Assembly: GCA_965247705.1 (NCBI GenBank) | Contig: CBDFHV010000076.1 | Span: forward strand, 1 to 64,000 | DNA length: 64,000 nt | Direction: 5' to 3' | Source: CBDFHV01 sp965247705 | Lineage (GTDB): Bacteria > Pseudomonadota > Alphaproteobacteria > Rhodospirillales > CAMCUA01 | Shown here: piece after piece, positions 33,312 to 42,077 of the stretch | Layout of the letters: each line of letters opens with the position of its first letter | Position numbering within the stretch: position 1 is the stretch's first letter | The notes under the pieces: generated by a model | Database searches by the model: none | What the model saw: only the letters and a program-made list of their open reading frames with translations | What the model was told of the DNA's origin: nothing | Program-made: the position numbers and the translations under genes

Positions 33312-34493
33312 ATGGCCGAAGAGCCGAGTACGAAAACCCTGCATTTTACCCGCGACGAATTCGACCGCCGGATCGCGACGGCGCGACAGGCCCTGACCGA
33401 CAATGGACTCGATGCCGTTCTCCTGTTCGCCCAGGAGACCGACTATTGGCTCACCGGTTACGACACCGGCGGGTTCGTCTTTTTCCAATGCGTGATCCTG
33501 ACCACGGTGCCGGGGCCGATCACCGTCCTGACCCGGCGGCCCGATCAGGTGCAGGCGCGCGACACCTCGATCATCGACGACATCCGCATCTGGTGGGACG
33601 CCGACGCCGCCAATCCGGCGATCCAACTGCGGGAGATTCTGGAAGAGAAAGGCCTGCGCGGCCGCCAAGTGGGGATCGAGCTTGGCACCCATGGGTTGAC
33701 CGGCATCAATCATCAACGGGTCCGCGACGCGCTGGACGGTTTCTGCAGCCTGGTCGACGCGTCCTGGACCATGCGCCGGCTGCGCCTCCGCAAATCGGCG
33801 GCCGAGATGGTCCACGTGCGCACGGCCGCCGAGCTGTGCCGCGCCTCCCTTGAGGACGTGATCGCCGTGGCCCGGCCCGGCATCCTCGATACGGCGCTTA
33901 AGACCGCCTACCTCAAGCACATACTCGAGGGCGGTTCGGACCTGCCGCCCAATCCGCCCCTGTTCAACTCGGGCCGGCGGGCGCTCTATGGGCGCGGCAT
34001 CTCCGGCGGCCGGGTGCTGGAGGAGAGCGACCAGATCATCGTCGAGTACCCGGTCTCCTATCGCCGCTACAACGTCAAGACCGAATGGACGATCATCCTC
34101 GGCGCCCTCGACCCCCGGCAGGCGCGCATGTACGAGGTGGCCCGCCAAGCCCTCGCCGAGATGACCGACGCCGCCCGGCCCGGCCGGTCTTTAGGCGATA
34201 TCTTCGAGGCCCATGCGCGGGTCCTCGACGCGGGCGGCTACGCCAAGCACCGCTATGGGGCCTGCGGCTATTCCGTCGGCATCAGCTTCCCACCCACGTC
34301 CATGGACGTGCCGCCGATGATTTATCCGGACGCCAAGCTCGAATGCGAATCGGGGATGAACCTCTTTTATCACGTGATGATCACCGACACGGACACCGGC
34401 CTCGCCATGGGCGTCGGCCACACGTTGTTGGTGACCGACGGGGCGCCCGAGATCCTGAATCCCCTGCCGGAGTCCTTGACCGTCAAGGCTTGA
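33312..34493 (+). CDS. M24-family (creatinase/ectoine-hydrolase-like) protein lacking metal ligands
   Basis: A 393-aa pita-bread-fold protein with an N-terminal creatinase-N domain (~15-150) and a C-terminal M24 domain. Metal-binding residues of true aminopeptidases are replaced: the two Asp positions read Glu and Lys (VEYPVSYRRYNVKTEW), the His of GxGHxxG is Tyr (GACGYSVG), and the Glu positions are changed. Creatinase and ectoine hydrolases (DoeA/EutD) share this metal-less chemistry, and GYSVGISFPP resembles DoeA. It probably hydrolyses a C-N bond of a small ureide, guanidine or cyclic amide and not a peptide. It lies upstream of a peptide-type ABC importer. A second metal-less M24 gene is at 40244. 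Confidence 0.82.
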   Translation: MAEEPSTKTLHFTRDEFDRRIATARQALTDNGLDAVLLFAQETDYWLTGYDTGGFVFFQCVILTTVPGPITVLTRRPDQVQARDTSIIDDIRIWWDADAANPAIQLREILEEKGLRGRQVGIELGTHGLTGINHQRVRDALDGFCSLVDASWTMRRLRLRKSAAEMVHVRTAAELCRASLEDVIAVARPGILDTALKTAYLKHILEGGSDLPPNPPLFNSGRRALYGRGISGGRVLEESDQIIVEYPVSYRRYNVKTEWTIILGALDPRQARMYEVARQALAEMTDAARPGRSLGDIFEAHARVLDAGGYAKHRYGACGYSVGISFPPTSMDVPPMIYPDAKLECESGMNLFYHVMITDTDTGLAMGVGHTLLVTDGAPEILNPLPESLTVKA

Positions 34494-34676
34494 GTGCCGA
34501 GACCGCCGGCGCGCCTTGTTTCCGGGCGATGGCCTGCTTAATATGCCGTCTAAATGCCGTGGCGATTGGGAACGTCCTTTCGAGTGGCCGGGAATGGGAT
34601 GGGAAGCGGCGAAGCGCGGGCACAGCGCGCGTCGGAAGCCCTTGTCCCGGCAATTAACAGTGGAGGAGTCACACAG

Positions 34677-36263
34677 ATGTTCGACAAGGGAGCCAAGAAC
34701 CGACCGACCCGTCGGGACGTGCTTTATGGCGGCACGGCGCTTATCGGTGCCGCCGCCACCGCCCGGCTGTGGCGGCCGAGCTCACTGATGGCCGCGACGC
34801 CCCGTCGGGGCGGTGTCGCCCGTATCAGCGTCACCGCGCAGATGACGACGCTTGTCCCCTTCAAGCAGGGCAACAACCCGGAATATATGACCGGCGAGAT
34901 GATGTATTCGGGCCTGGTTCGCGTCGGCCCCGACATGGTGCCGCGCCCGGACGTGGCCGAAAGCTGGTCGGCCAACGACGAAGCCAGCGAGTTCGTTTTC
35001 AAGATGCGCAAGGGGATCAAATTCCACCATGGCCCCGAGGTCAAGGCCCAGGACGCGGTGGCTTCAATCAAAGCCGTTCTGGATCCGGAAACCGCCTCGC
35101 CCGGCCGCAAGAACCTCGGTCCCATCACCGACGTCAGCGCCGACGACGATTACACCGTCCGGGTCAAACTCGACGGTTCCTTCGCCGACCTGCCGGTCAC
35201 CATGGGCCACCCCAGCGCCAAGATCGTTCCCGCCGCGATCCTGGAGAAAGGGCTCGATACGTTGGCCCAGGGCGATTACGGCTGCGGTCCCTTCAAATTG
35301 GTGGAATACGACCCGGCGCGGATCCTGAAGGTGGCGCGCTACGACGGCTATCACGCCGCGGGCCAGCCCTATCTCGACGGCGTCGAGCAGATCCTGTACC
35401 CCGACCTGGCGGCGGAATCGGCGGCACTCCTCAACAAGGAGACCGACGTCATGCTGCAGGTCAACAACGCCGACTACGAGCGCATCTCCGGCACCGCCGG
35501 CGTCGTCGGCCGGCGTCAGCGCACGGGCAGGTTCCTCAACCTGGTACTGCGCATGGACACCAAGCCGTTCGACGACCTCAGAGTTCGTCAGGCCCTGGCC
35601 ATGTGCATTGACCGCCAAGGAATGGTCGACCTGGTGTTGGAAGGCTTCGGCCGGCCGGCCTACGACAACCCGATCTCGTCCGAGTACCGCTATCACATCG
35701 AGCACAACCGGCCCGCTTACGATGTGGCCGGCGCCAAGCGGCTGCTCGCCCAGGCGGGCTATCCCAACGGCGTCAAGGTGGAGCTTTTATGCTCGACGCG
35801 ACCGGCGCTGAGGACCCAGGTTGGCGTGGCGGTCAAGGAAATGGCGCGGGCCGCCGGCTTCGACATCGAGGTCATGACGGTGCCCCACGATTACTACATC
35901 GCCAACGTGTGGAAGAAAGGTGGGTTCTACGTGGGGAGTTGGAACATGCGGCCCATGGAGGACCAGATGTTCACCTTGCTGCTCACGTCCGACGCGCCGT
36001 GGGCGGATACGGCCTGGAACAACAAAAAGTTCGACGACATCGTCTACAAGGCGCGGCGGACCACCAGCGACGCCGAGCGGCGGGAACTCTACGCCGAGGC
36101 ACAGCGCATGTGCATCGACGAGAAGCCCTACATCGTGCCGTTCTTCCAGGACGTGCTGACCGCGCACCAGGACTATGTGATGGACTACACCATGCACCCC
36201 CTGCAGGTGTCCTACTACATGGACCGGGCGTGGCTGGCGGAGGGTGCCCCCAAGCGCGGGTAG
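34677..36263 (+). CDS. Peptide/nickel-type ABC transporter substrate-binding protein (family 5), Tat signal
   Basis: A 528-aa DppA/OppA-class binding protein. The N-terminus carries a twin-arginine signal (TRRDVLYGGTALIGAAATA), implying export in folded form. Family motifs: PDVAESWSANDEASEFVFKMRKGIKFHHG, DDYTVRVKLD, YGCGPFKLVEYD and DDLRVRQALAMCIDRQGMV. GGAGGA precedes the ATG at 34677. Permeases and a fused ATPase follow. Such systems import peptides, opines, or small amides; the ligand here is probably the substrate of the M24 or HyuAB enzymes nearby (inference from context). Confidence 0.92.
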   Translation: MFDKGAKNRPTRRDVLYGGTALIGAAATARLWRPSSLMAATPRRGGVARISVTAQMTTLVPFKQGNNPEYMTGEMMYSGLVRVGPDMVPRPDVAESWSANDEASEFVFKMRKGIKFHHGPEVKAQDAVASIKAVLDPETASPGRKNLGPITDVSADDDYTVRVKLDGSFADLPVTMGHPSAKIVPAAILEKGLDTLAQGDYGCGPFKLVEYDPARILKVARYDGYHAAGQPYLDGVEQILYPDLAAESAALLNKETDVMLQVNNADYERISGTAGVVGRRQRTGRFLNLVLRMDTKPFDDLRVRQALAMCIDRQGMVDLVLEGFGRPAYDNPISSEYRYHIEHNRPAYDVAGAKRLLAQAGYPNGVKVELLCSTRPALRTQVGVAVKEMARAAGFDIEVMTVPHDYYIANVWKKGGFYVGSWNMRPMEDQMFTLLLTSDAPWADTAWNNKKFDDIVYKARRTTSDAERRELYAEAQRMCIDEKPYIVPFFQDVLTAHQDYVMDYTMHPLQVSYYMDRAWLAEGAPKRG

Positions 36264-36297
36264 TCCCCCTTAATCCAACGACCGGCGGGATACGGCG

Positions 36298-37248
36298 GTG
36301 AGGCTTGCCTATCTCTTGAAGCGGCTCGGCTTCATTGCCGTGATCCTGCTGGTCGTCTCCTTCGTCGTCTTTGCCATCACCCAAATCCTGCCCGGCAACG
36401 CGGCGCAGATGATCCTGGGCGAGTTCGCCCTGCCCGAACAGTTGAAGGCGCTGGAACGGCAGTTCAGGCTCAACGACCCCTGGTTCGTCCAGTACGGGCG
36501 CTGGTTCGCCGGGCTTATGACCGGCGACTGGGGAACGTCCATGGTCATGAGCCAACCGGTGCTGCCGCTGGTGTCCACCGCCCTCAGCCGGTCGCTGATC
36601 CTGGCCGGGCTGGCCCTGCTCATCGTCACCTGCATTGCCATCCCTCTGGGGGTGATGGCCGCCTCCAGGCGGGGCAAGGCGACGGACGCCGGCATCAGCG
36701 TCATCTCCTACGTCGGCGTGTCCGTTCCCGAGTTCGTGACCGCGACCCTGCTGCTGGTCTTCCTGGCGCGGCCCGAGGTGGGCCTATTCCCGGCCGGCGG
36801 CTACACGCCGCCGGGGGAGGATTTCGCCAAGTTCCTCAGCCACCTTGTCCTGCCTATCGTGACCCTGACCGTCATTCTGATGGCCCACATATCCCGCCAG
36901 ACCCGGTCGGAGATGGTGGACGCCCTTCAGCATGACTACGTGCGGACGGCGACGCTGAAGGGCCTGCCCCGGCATGTGGTGCTGATCAAGCACGCCCTGC
37001 GCAACGCCATGCTGCCGACGATCACCGTGATCGCCCTCGACGTGGGTTATCTGATCGGCGGGATCATCGTGGTCGAGGAGGTGTTCGCCTATCCGGGGCT
37101 TGGCCGGCTACTCATCTTCGCCATGCAGAACCGGGACCTGCCGCTGATTCAGGCGGGCGTCCTGGTGATGGCCGCCACCTACGCCATGGCCAACCTGCTG
37201 GCCGACCTCCTCTACGCCTGGCTCGACAGGCGTATCCAGTATGAATGA
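36298..37248 (+). CDS. Peptide-type ABC transporter permease, DppB type
   Basis: A 316-aa inner-membrane permease with six predicted helices. N-terminal YLLKRLGFIAVILLVVSFVVF, QILPGNAAQMILG and the EAA-type loop VRTATLKGLPRHVVLIKHALRNA identify the DppB subfamily. It starts with GTG at 36298, 34 nt after the binding-protein stop, and overlaps the DppC-type gene by 8 nt. It pairs with the downstream permease to form the channel. Confidence 0.93.
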   Translation: MRLAYLLKRLGFIAVILLVVSFVVFAITQILPGNAAQMILGEFALPEQLKALERQFRLNDPWFVQYGRWFAGLMTGDWGTSMVMSQPVLPLVSTALSRSLILAGLALLIVTCIAIPLGVMAASRRGKATDAGISVISYVGVSVPEFVTATLLLVFLARPEVGLFPAGGYTPPGEDFAKFLSHLVLPIVTLTVILMAHISRQTRSEMVDALQHDYVRTATLKGLPRHVVLIKHALRNAMLPTITVIALDVGYLIGGIIVVEEVFAYPGLGRLLIFAMQNRDLPLIQAGVLVMAATYAMANLLADLLYAWLDRRIQYE

Positions 37249-38086
37249 GTGGTTCCGAAGCAGCTGGCTCAAGCGCCTGCTCGCCAATCCCCTGGGGCTG
37301 CCGGGCACGTTGATTCTGCTCGTCGCCCTGGTGCTGGTGGCGTTGGGCCCCGAACTGGCGCCCTACGATCCGCTGAAATTCCACCCCCGCGATCGGCTCG
37401 AGGGGCCGAGCCTGGCCTACTGGTTCGGTACCGATCAGTTCGGCCGCGACATCCTCAGCCGGGTCCTGGTCGGCGCCCGGTCCACCATCCTGTTCGGCGT
37501 CGTCGCCACATTGCTGAGTACGGCGGCCGGGTCCCTGATCGGCATCGTGTCGGGCTACGTGGGCGGCCGCGCCGACGACGTCATCATGCGGGCCATGGAT
37601 TCCCTGATGGCGATCCCCAACCTGCTGTTGGCCATGCTGATCATCACCGTCCTCGGGCCCAGCACCACCAATGCCATACTCGCGGTCGCCATCTCGTTCT
37701 CCCCGTCCATGGCGCGGGTGGCGCGCAGCGTCACCCTGTCCGTGCGCACCCGGGACTTCGTCCATGCCGCGGTCGCCCGGGGCGAGGGCGCACGCTTCAT
37801 CGTGCTGCGCGAGATCCTGCCCAACGTGGTGGCGCCGGTGGTTATCGAGGCTTCCATCCGCATCGCCATCGCCATCATGATTGGCGCCACCTTGAGCTTC
37901 CTGGGCCTCGGCGCCCAGCCGCCGGCCTCCGACTGGGGACTGATGGTCTCGGAAGCCCGCAACTACATGTTCCGCAATCCGTGGCTGGTGGTCTGGCCCA
38001 GCCTCTGCATCGGCAGCGTGGCCATCGGGTTCAACCTGTTCGGGGACGGCCTGCGGGACGCCCTGAATCCCAAAGTCGGCCAATGA
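37241..38086 (+). CDS. Peptide-type ABC transporter permease, DppC type
   Basis: A 281-aa permease with the DppC N-terminal helix, the YWFGTDQFGRDILSRVLVGARST motif shared by the subfamily (residues ~57-79), the EAA loop (VARGEGARFIVLREILPNV) and FLGLGAQPPASDWGLM. It overlaps the upstream permease by 8 nt and the fused ATPase by 4 nt (ATGA), so the four-gene unit is translationally coupled. Confidence 0.93.
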   Translation: MNEWFRSSWLKRLLANPLGLPGTLILLVALVLVALGPELAPYDPLKFHPRDRLEGPSLAYWFGTDQFGRDILSRVLVGARSTILFGVVATLLSTAAGSLIGIVSGYVGGRADDVIMRAMDSLMAIPNLLLAMLIITVLGPSTTNAILAVAISFSPSMARVARSVTLSVRTRDFVHAAVARGEGARFIVLREILPNVVAPVVIEASIRIAIAIMIGATLSFLGLGAQPPASDWGLMVSEARNYMFRNPWLVVWPSLCIGSVAIGFNLFGDGLRDALNPKVGQ

Positions 38087-40176
38087 ACGACGCGCCCGGC
38101 GGCATCGGCAATGGTCTGGTCGTCCGCGGCTTGGCGGTCGGTTATCGTACCGTGCACGGAACCCTGCACGTGCTCCGCGACGTGGACCTGACGATCCCGC
38201 CGGGCACCGTTGTCGGACTGGTCGGCGAATCCGGCTCCGGCAAGAGCACTCTAGCCTTTTCCGTCGTCCAGTATCTGAGCGCCAACGCCCACATCCTCGG
38301 CGGGTCGGTCACCCTGGACGGCGAGGATCTGCTGGGCGCCTCCCCACAACGGCTGCGGGACCTGCGCGGTTCGGTGATCGGCATGGTCTATCAGGATCCC
38401 GGCACCGCCCTGAACCCGACCCTGCGGCTGGGCGAGCAACTGGTGGAGGGCGTGCGGCGGCACGAGGGATTGGACCGCAAGGAAGCCATCGAACGGGGCG
38501 CCGAGCTTCTGTGCATGGTCCACCTTCCGGACCCGGATTTCATCATGCGGCGCTTTCCCCACGAGGTGTCCGGCGGCGAGAAGCAGCGGGTGCTGATCGC
38601 CATGGCCTTCGCCTGCCGGCCGAAGCTGTTGATCTTCGATGAGCCGACAACGGCGCTCGACGCCACCACGGCGGCCGGCATCCTGGATCTGATCCGTGCA
38701 TTGCAGCAGGACACCGACGTCGCGGTCCTCTACATCACCCATGACCTGGGCAACGTGGCCCGGGTGGCGCAACGGGTGAACGTGATCTATGCCGGCCAGG
38801 TGGTGGAGGAGGGCGATGTGGAGGACGTGCTGCGCCGGCCGCGCCATCCCTATACCCGCATCCTCATGGCCAGCGTTCCCAACCCCTATCGCGGGGGGGA
38901 ACGCCGCCGCCTGACCACCTTCGCCGGCCTGCCGCCGGACCTTTTGTCACTGCCCGAGGGCTGCGTGTTCGAGGCCCGCTGCCCTTTCGCCGAGGAACCC
39001 TGCCGGGAGGGAACCGTGCACCTGCCGGCGGACGGCGGCCATCAGGCGGCCTGCATCCGAACCGACGAGATCGACAGCGCGGCCCTGCCGGCCCCCGACC
39101 GCACGTCCCAGGCCCCGCAGGGCACGGCGGAAGCGGGGCAGTCCCTGCTTGAGGCCTCGGACCTGGGCGTCACCTACGGTCGGCACAGCCTGTTCGACCA
39201 GATCCTGCGCATCCCGCCAGAATTCGTTCATGCGCTCACCGATGCCGACCTGACCATCGAGCGGGGACAGACGGTGGGCCTGGTGGGCGAAAGCGGTTGC
39301 GGCAAGTCCACCCTGGCCCGCGCCCTTGTCGGCCTGACGGCCTTCGGCGGTGTGATCCGCATGAACGGCACCGAGATCCGTACACCGGCCGACATGACGG
39401 ATTCCTACCGGCGGGCCGTGCAGATCGTCTTTCAGCATCCCGATCTGTCGCTCAATCCGCACATGACGGTGGGACAGATTGTCGGCCGGCCGCTTCAACT
39501 CTATGAGAGCCTGACGGGCAAGGCCCTCGACGTCCGGGTCGACGGGCTGATGGAACAGGTGCGGTTGCCGGCCAATTTCGTTCGCCGCCGCCCCCATGAG
39601 CTGTCGGGGGGCGAAAAGCAGCGGGTCGCCATCGCCCGCGCCTTCGCCCCACGGCCGCGACTGGTGATCTGCGACGAAATCACCTCCGGCCTCGACGTCT
39701 CGGTGCAGGCCTCGATCCTCAATCTTCTGGCCGATTTGCAGGACGAATACGGCACCGCCTACCTCTTTATCTCCCACGACCTGAACCTGGTCCAGCACTT
39801 CGCCGACCGCATCGTCGTCATGTACCTGGGTCGCATCGTCGAGCTTCGGACCGCGGACGGCGGCATGTTGGAGCCTCCCTTCCATCCCTACACGGAAGCC
39901 CTCTTGAGCGCGGTGCCGGTGCCCGAGCCGACCCTGGAGGCACGCCGCGTACGCCTGGAGGGCCCCCTGCCGAGCCCCAAGAGCCCGCCGCCGGGCTGCT
40001 GCTTCAGCACCCGATGCCCGCGCCATATCGGCGCCATTTGCGATCGCCAGGCGCCACCACTGATCGAAGCCGAAGCCGGCCACCACCTGGCCTGCCACAT
40101 TCCGCTTTCCGACCTGGGGGCGGTGGCGCCGATCTGGCGGCGGACGGACAGGGCGGCGGAGAACGGGCGGGTCTGA
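38083..40176 (+). CDS. Fused DppD-DppF ATPase of peptide-type ABC transporter
   Basis: A 697-aa protein with two complete nucleotide-binding domains. NBD1 (~10-330): Walker A GESGSGKST, signature SGGEKQR, Walker B LLIFDEPTTALD, and a C-terminal Cys-rich oligopeptide tail (FEARCPFAEEPC). NBD2 (~355-690): GESGCGKST, SGGEKQR, LVICDEITSGLD, tail FSTRCPRHIGAICD. Both tails resemble the 4Fe-4S-type Cys motif of Dpp/Opp ATPases. DppD and DppF are normally separate genes; fusion fixes a heterodimer. In NBD2 Walker B reads DEI, not DEP, which is tolerated in the family. The stop lies within a 21-nt palindrome at 40165. Confidence 0.93.
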   Translation: MNDAPGGIGNGLVVRGLAVGYRTVHGTLHVLRDVDLTIPPGTVVGLVGESGSGKSTLAFSVVQYLSANAHILGGSVTLDGEDLLGASPQRLRDLRGSVIGMVYQDPGTALNPTLRLGEQLVEGVRRHEGLDRKEAIERGAELLCMVHLPDPDFIMRRFPHEVSGGEKQRVLIAMAFACRPKLLIFDEPTTALDATTAAGILDLIRALQQDTDVAVLYITHDLGNVARVAQRVNVIYAGQVVEEGDVEDVLRRPRHPYTRILMASVPNPYRGGERRRLTTFAGLPPDLLSLPEGCVFEARCPFAEEPCREGTVHLPADGGHQAACIRTDEIDSAALPAPDRTSQAPQGTAEAGQSLLEASDLGVTYGRHSLFDQILRIPPEFVHALTDADLTIERGQTVGLVGESGCGKSTLARALVGLTAFGGVIRMNGTEIRTPADMTDSYRRAVQIVFQHPDLSLNPHMTVGQIVGRPLQLYESLTGKALDVRVDGLMEQVRLPANFVRRRPHELSGGEKQRVAIARAFAPRPRLVICDEITSGLDVSVQASILNLLADLQDEYGTAYLFISHDLNLVQHFADRIVVMYLGRIVELRTADGGMLEPPFHPYTEALLSAVPVPEPTLEARRVRLEGPLPSPKSPPPGCCFSTRCPRHIGAICDRQAPPLIEAEAGHHLACHIPLSDLGAVAPIWRRTDRAAENGRV

Positions 40177-40231
40177 GACCCGCCCCTACGCACCGCACCT
40201 TTGTTCGTAGGGGCCGGTCTCAGACCGGCCC
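40165..40231. repeat. Paired palindromic repeat, bidirectional terminator candidate
   Basis: Two perfect 21-nt palindromes, 40165-40185 (half GGGCGGGTCT) and 40211-40231 (half GGGCCGGTCT), are joined by CCCCTACG (40183-40190) and its inverse CGTAGGGG (40206-40213), so the whole can fold as one cruciform. It lies between convergent genes and covers the stop codon of the fused ATPase. It belongs to the repeat family also seen at 1912 and 50194. Confidence 0.75.
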
Positions 40232-40243
40232 GCCTGGGCAGGC

Positions 40244-41374
40244 TCAGGCGACGATGAGCGCGCGCGGATAGTTGGTCAGCCGTTCATAGCCCGTTTCCGT
40301 GATGGCGATAGTCTCCGAGACGCCGAAGCTGTCCACCAGCAGGTAGGTGTGGAAGGTCATCCCCTGCTGGAAGCACCAGGTGCACTCGGGGGTCGCCTCC
40401 AGGGGCTCGCCGCCCGAGGGCCGCAGGATCAGGCCGACGGAATAGAAGGTCTTGTTGGTATAGGCATCCGCCAGGCCGGTGCCGACGATTCCCTCCCGGT
40501 AGATCCGGTCGGGCACGGTGGCGGCAACCCCCGGTCCCACCGCCGCGAGGGCGTTGTCCTGGATGGCGATCAGGCGCCCGGCCTTGTCCCGTTCGGCATC
40601 GCTGGCCCGGCCCACATGGATGGTCCGCATGAAGCGGGCGTGGTACTGGCGAACGTTCGGCGTCACTTCCAGTTGCAGCGTGTCGCCCGATTCCAGCATC
40701 CGGTCGCCGTAGCCGCCGTGGAGATGGCGCGCCCGCAGGCCCGAGGACAGCACGCCCGGTCCCGGCTCGTCGCTTCCCGCCGTGACCATGGCGGCGCAAA
40801 CCGCCGCCGCCACGTCCCGCTCGCGGGTGCCGACCCGGGCCGCTTCCACGCCAGCCGCCATGCCGGCCTCGGCCGCATGGCCGGCCTGGCGCTGGTAGGC
40901 AATCTCTGCGGGCGACTTGATGATCCTCTGCCGGGCAACCAGGTCGCCCACATCCTCGAAGGTGGTGTCGGGCAGGGACTGTCGCAGGGCCTGGAACCGG
41001 GCCGCTGTCAGGTGCCAGGCTCCCAGCTCGATGCCGAGGCGGGCCGCGGGACCGAAGGTGTCGGCGATGGCCCGCGTCGCGACCGCAATCTGGTCCTCCC
41101 CGTCGCGCCATACGGCGCGCCCCTCGAACGCACCGCGAAAATCCACGTAGAAGGCCGATTGGTCCCGGCAGACCACGATCGGGTCCCCTTCCGCCGGGAT
41201 CAGGGCGAGCTGAAAGCCGCCATAGGCCCGGGTGAAGTAGCCGGTCAGCCAGGTCACGCTTTCCGCCTGGAACGCCAGCAGGCCGTCGAGACCCCGTTCC
41301 CGGACCAGCCCCTGGACCGCCGACAGCCGGGCCCGGTAGTCCTCGACCGGGAACCACAGTTCCTTTTCGGTCAT
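40244..41374 (-). CDS. M24-family (creatinase-like) protein lacking metal ligands
   Basis: A 376-aa protein with creatinase-N domain (VTWLTGYFTRAYGGFQLALI) and M24 fold. As in the gene at 33312, metal positions are replaced: the Asp pair reads Glu and Ala (QLEVTPNVRQYHARFM), the GTGH motif reads TFYSVGL, and only the last Glu (SETIAIT) remains. This fits creatinase/ectoine-hydrolase-like C-N hydrolysis without metal. The start at 41374 lies 4 nt after the glutamine-amidotransferase stop. It is the last gene of the hyuAB-M20-GATase-M24 operon and ends beside the paired palindrome. Confidence 0.83.
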   Translation of the reverse strand: MTEKELWFPVEDYRARLSAVQGLVRERGLDGLLAFQAESVTWLTGYFTRAYGGFQLALIPAEGDPIVVCRDQSAFYVDFRGAFEGRAVWRDGEDQIAVATRAIADTFGPAARLGIELGAWHLTAARFQALRQSLPDTTFEDVGDLVARQRIIKSPAEIAYQRQAGHAAEAGMAAGVEAARVGTRERDVAAAVCAAMVTAGSDEPGPGVLSSGLRARHLHGGYGDRMLESGDTLQLEVTPNVRQYHARFMRTIHVGRASDAERDKAGRLIAIQDNALAAVGPGVAATVPDRIYREGIVGTGLADAYTNKTFYSVGLILRPSGGEPLEATPECTWCFQQGMTFHTYLLVDSFGVSETIAITETGYERLTNYPRALIVA

Positions 41375-41378
41375 CGGG

Positions 41379-42077
41379 CTAGGGGAACAAGGAGACGAAA
41401 TTGTCGAATAGGGTCTGAGCTTGTCGTGCCCCATCGGCCTTGGCGATCAGTGCGTCCACGTCGGCGCCGTCGGCTTCCAGCCGTGCCCGCCGATCTCCCA
41501 TCCATTGGGGCGCCGAGTCCCGAGTCACTTCCGGGTGACCTTGAACGCCCCACACCGGCTTGTCCCGGTAGCGCCACACCTGGTTGGGGCAGGCGTCGGT
41601 CGATGCCAAGATGGTCATGTCCGGGTGGTCGGCCCGCACTTCGTCATTGTGCCAGACGAACATGCGGAACCGGGAATCGAGGTCTTTCGCCAGCGGGTCG
41701 CCTTCGCTCGCCCCGGTCGTGTCCAGCCATACGTGGCCCACGTCGCAGGTGTCGCGGCGGAACACCTGATCCCGGCCGCAGAGGGCCGATCCCAGGATCT
41801 GGCTGCCGAAGCAGACCCCGAGCACCGGCACTTCGCGGGCCACAAGGTCGACGATGATGTCGTGTTCCCGGTGGATGAAAGGAATGTCCTCGTAGGCGCC
41901 GTGGGGGCTGCCCGACAGGAACGCCCCGTCGTAACCGTCCAGTGCTTGGGGGAAGTCATCGTCGTAGGCCCAGCGGCAGTCGAGATCGAGACCCGCACTT
42001 TCGAACCGCCGGCCGATCAGATCGGCGGAGTCTCGATTGGGGCCGTTGAGGAGGAATAGAATACGGGGCGCGGTCAC
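41379..42077 (-). CDS. Class I glutamine amidotransferase
   Basis: A 232-aa stand-alone GATase with the nucleophile Cys in GVCFGSQIL (elbow at about residue 90), the catalytic His/Glu in WGVQGHPEV and an oxyanion-type SGSPHGAYED. It resembles GuaA-like amidotransferase proteins that release ammonia from glutamine or hydrolyse gamma-glutamyl compounds (as PuuD does). No synthetase partner domain is present. It overlaps the M20 gene by 4 nt and precedes the M24 gene by 4 nt. In this operon a gamma-glutamyl or amide hydrolysis step is plausible. Confidence 0.85.
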   Translation of the reverse strand: MTAPRILFLLNGPNRDSADLIGRRFESAGLDLDCRWAYDDDFPQALDGYDGAFLSGSPHGAYEDIPFIHREHDIIVDLVAREVPVLGVCFGSQILGSALCGRDQVFRRDTCDVGHVWLDTTGASEGDPLAKDLDSRFRMFVWHNDEVRADHPDMTILASTDACPNQVWRYRDKPVWGVQGHPEVTRDSAPQWMGDRRARLEADGADVDALIAKADGARQAQTLFDNFVSLFP

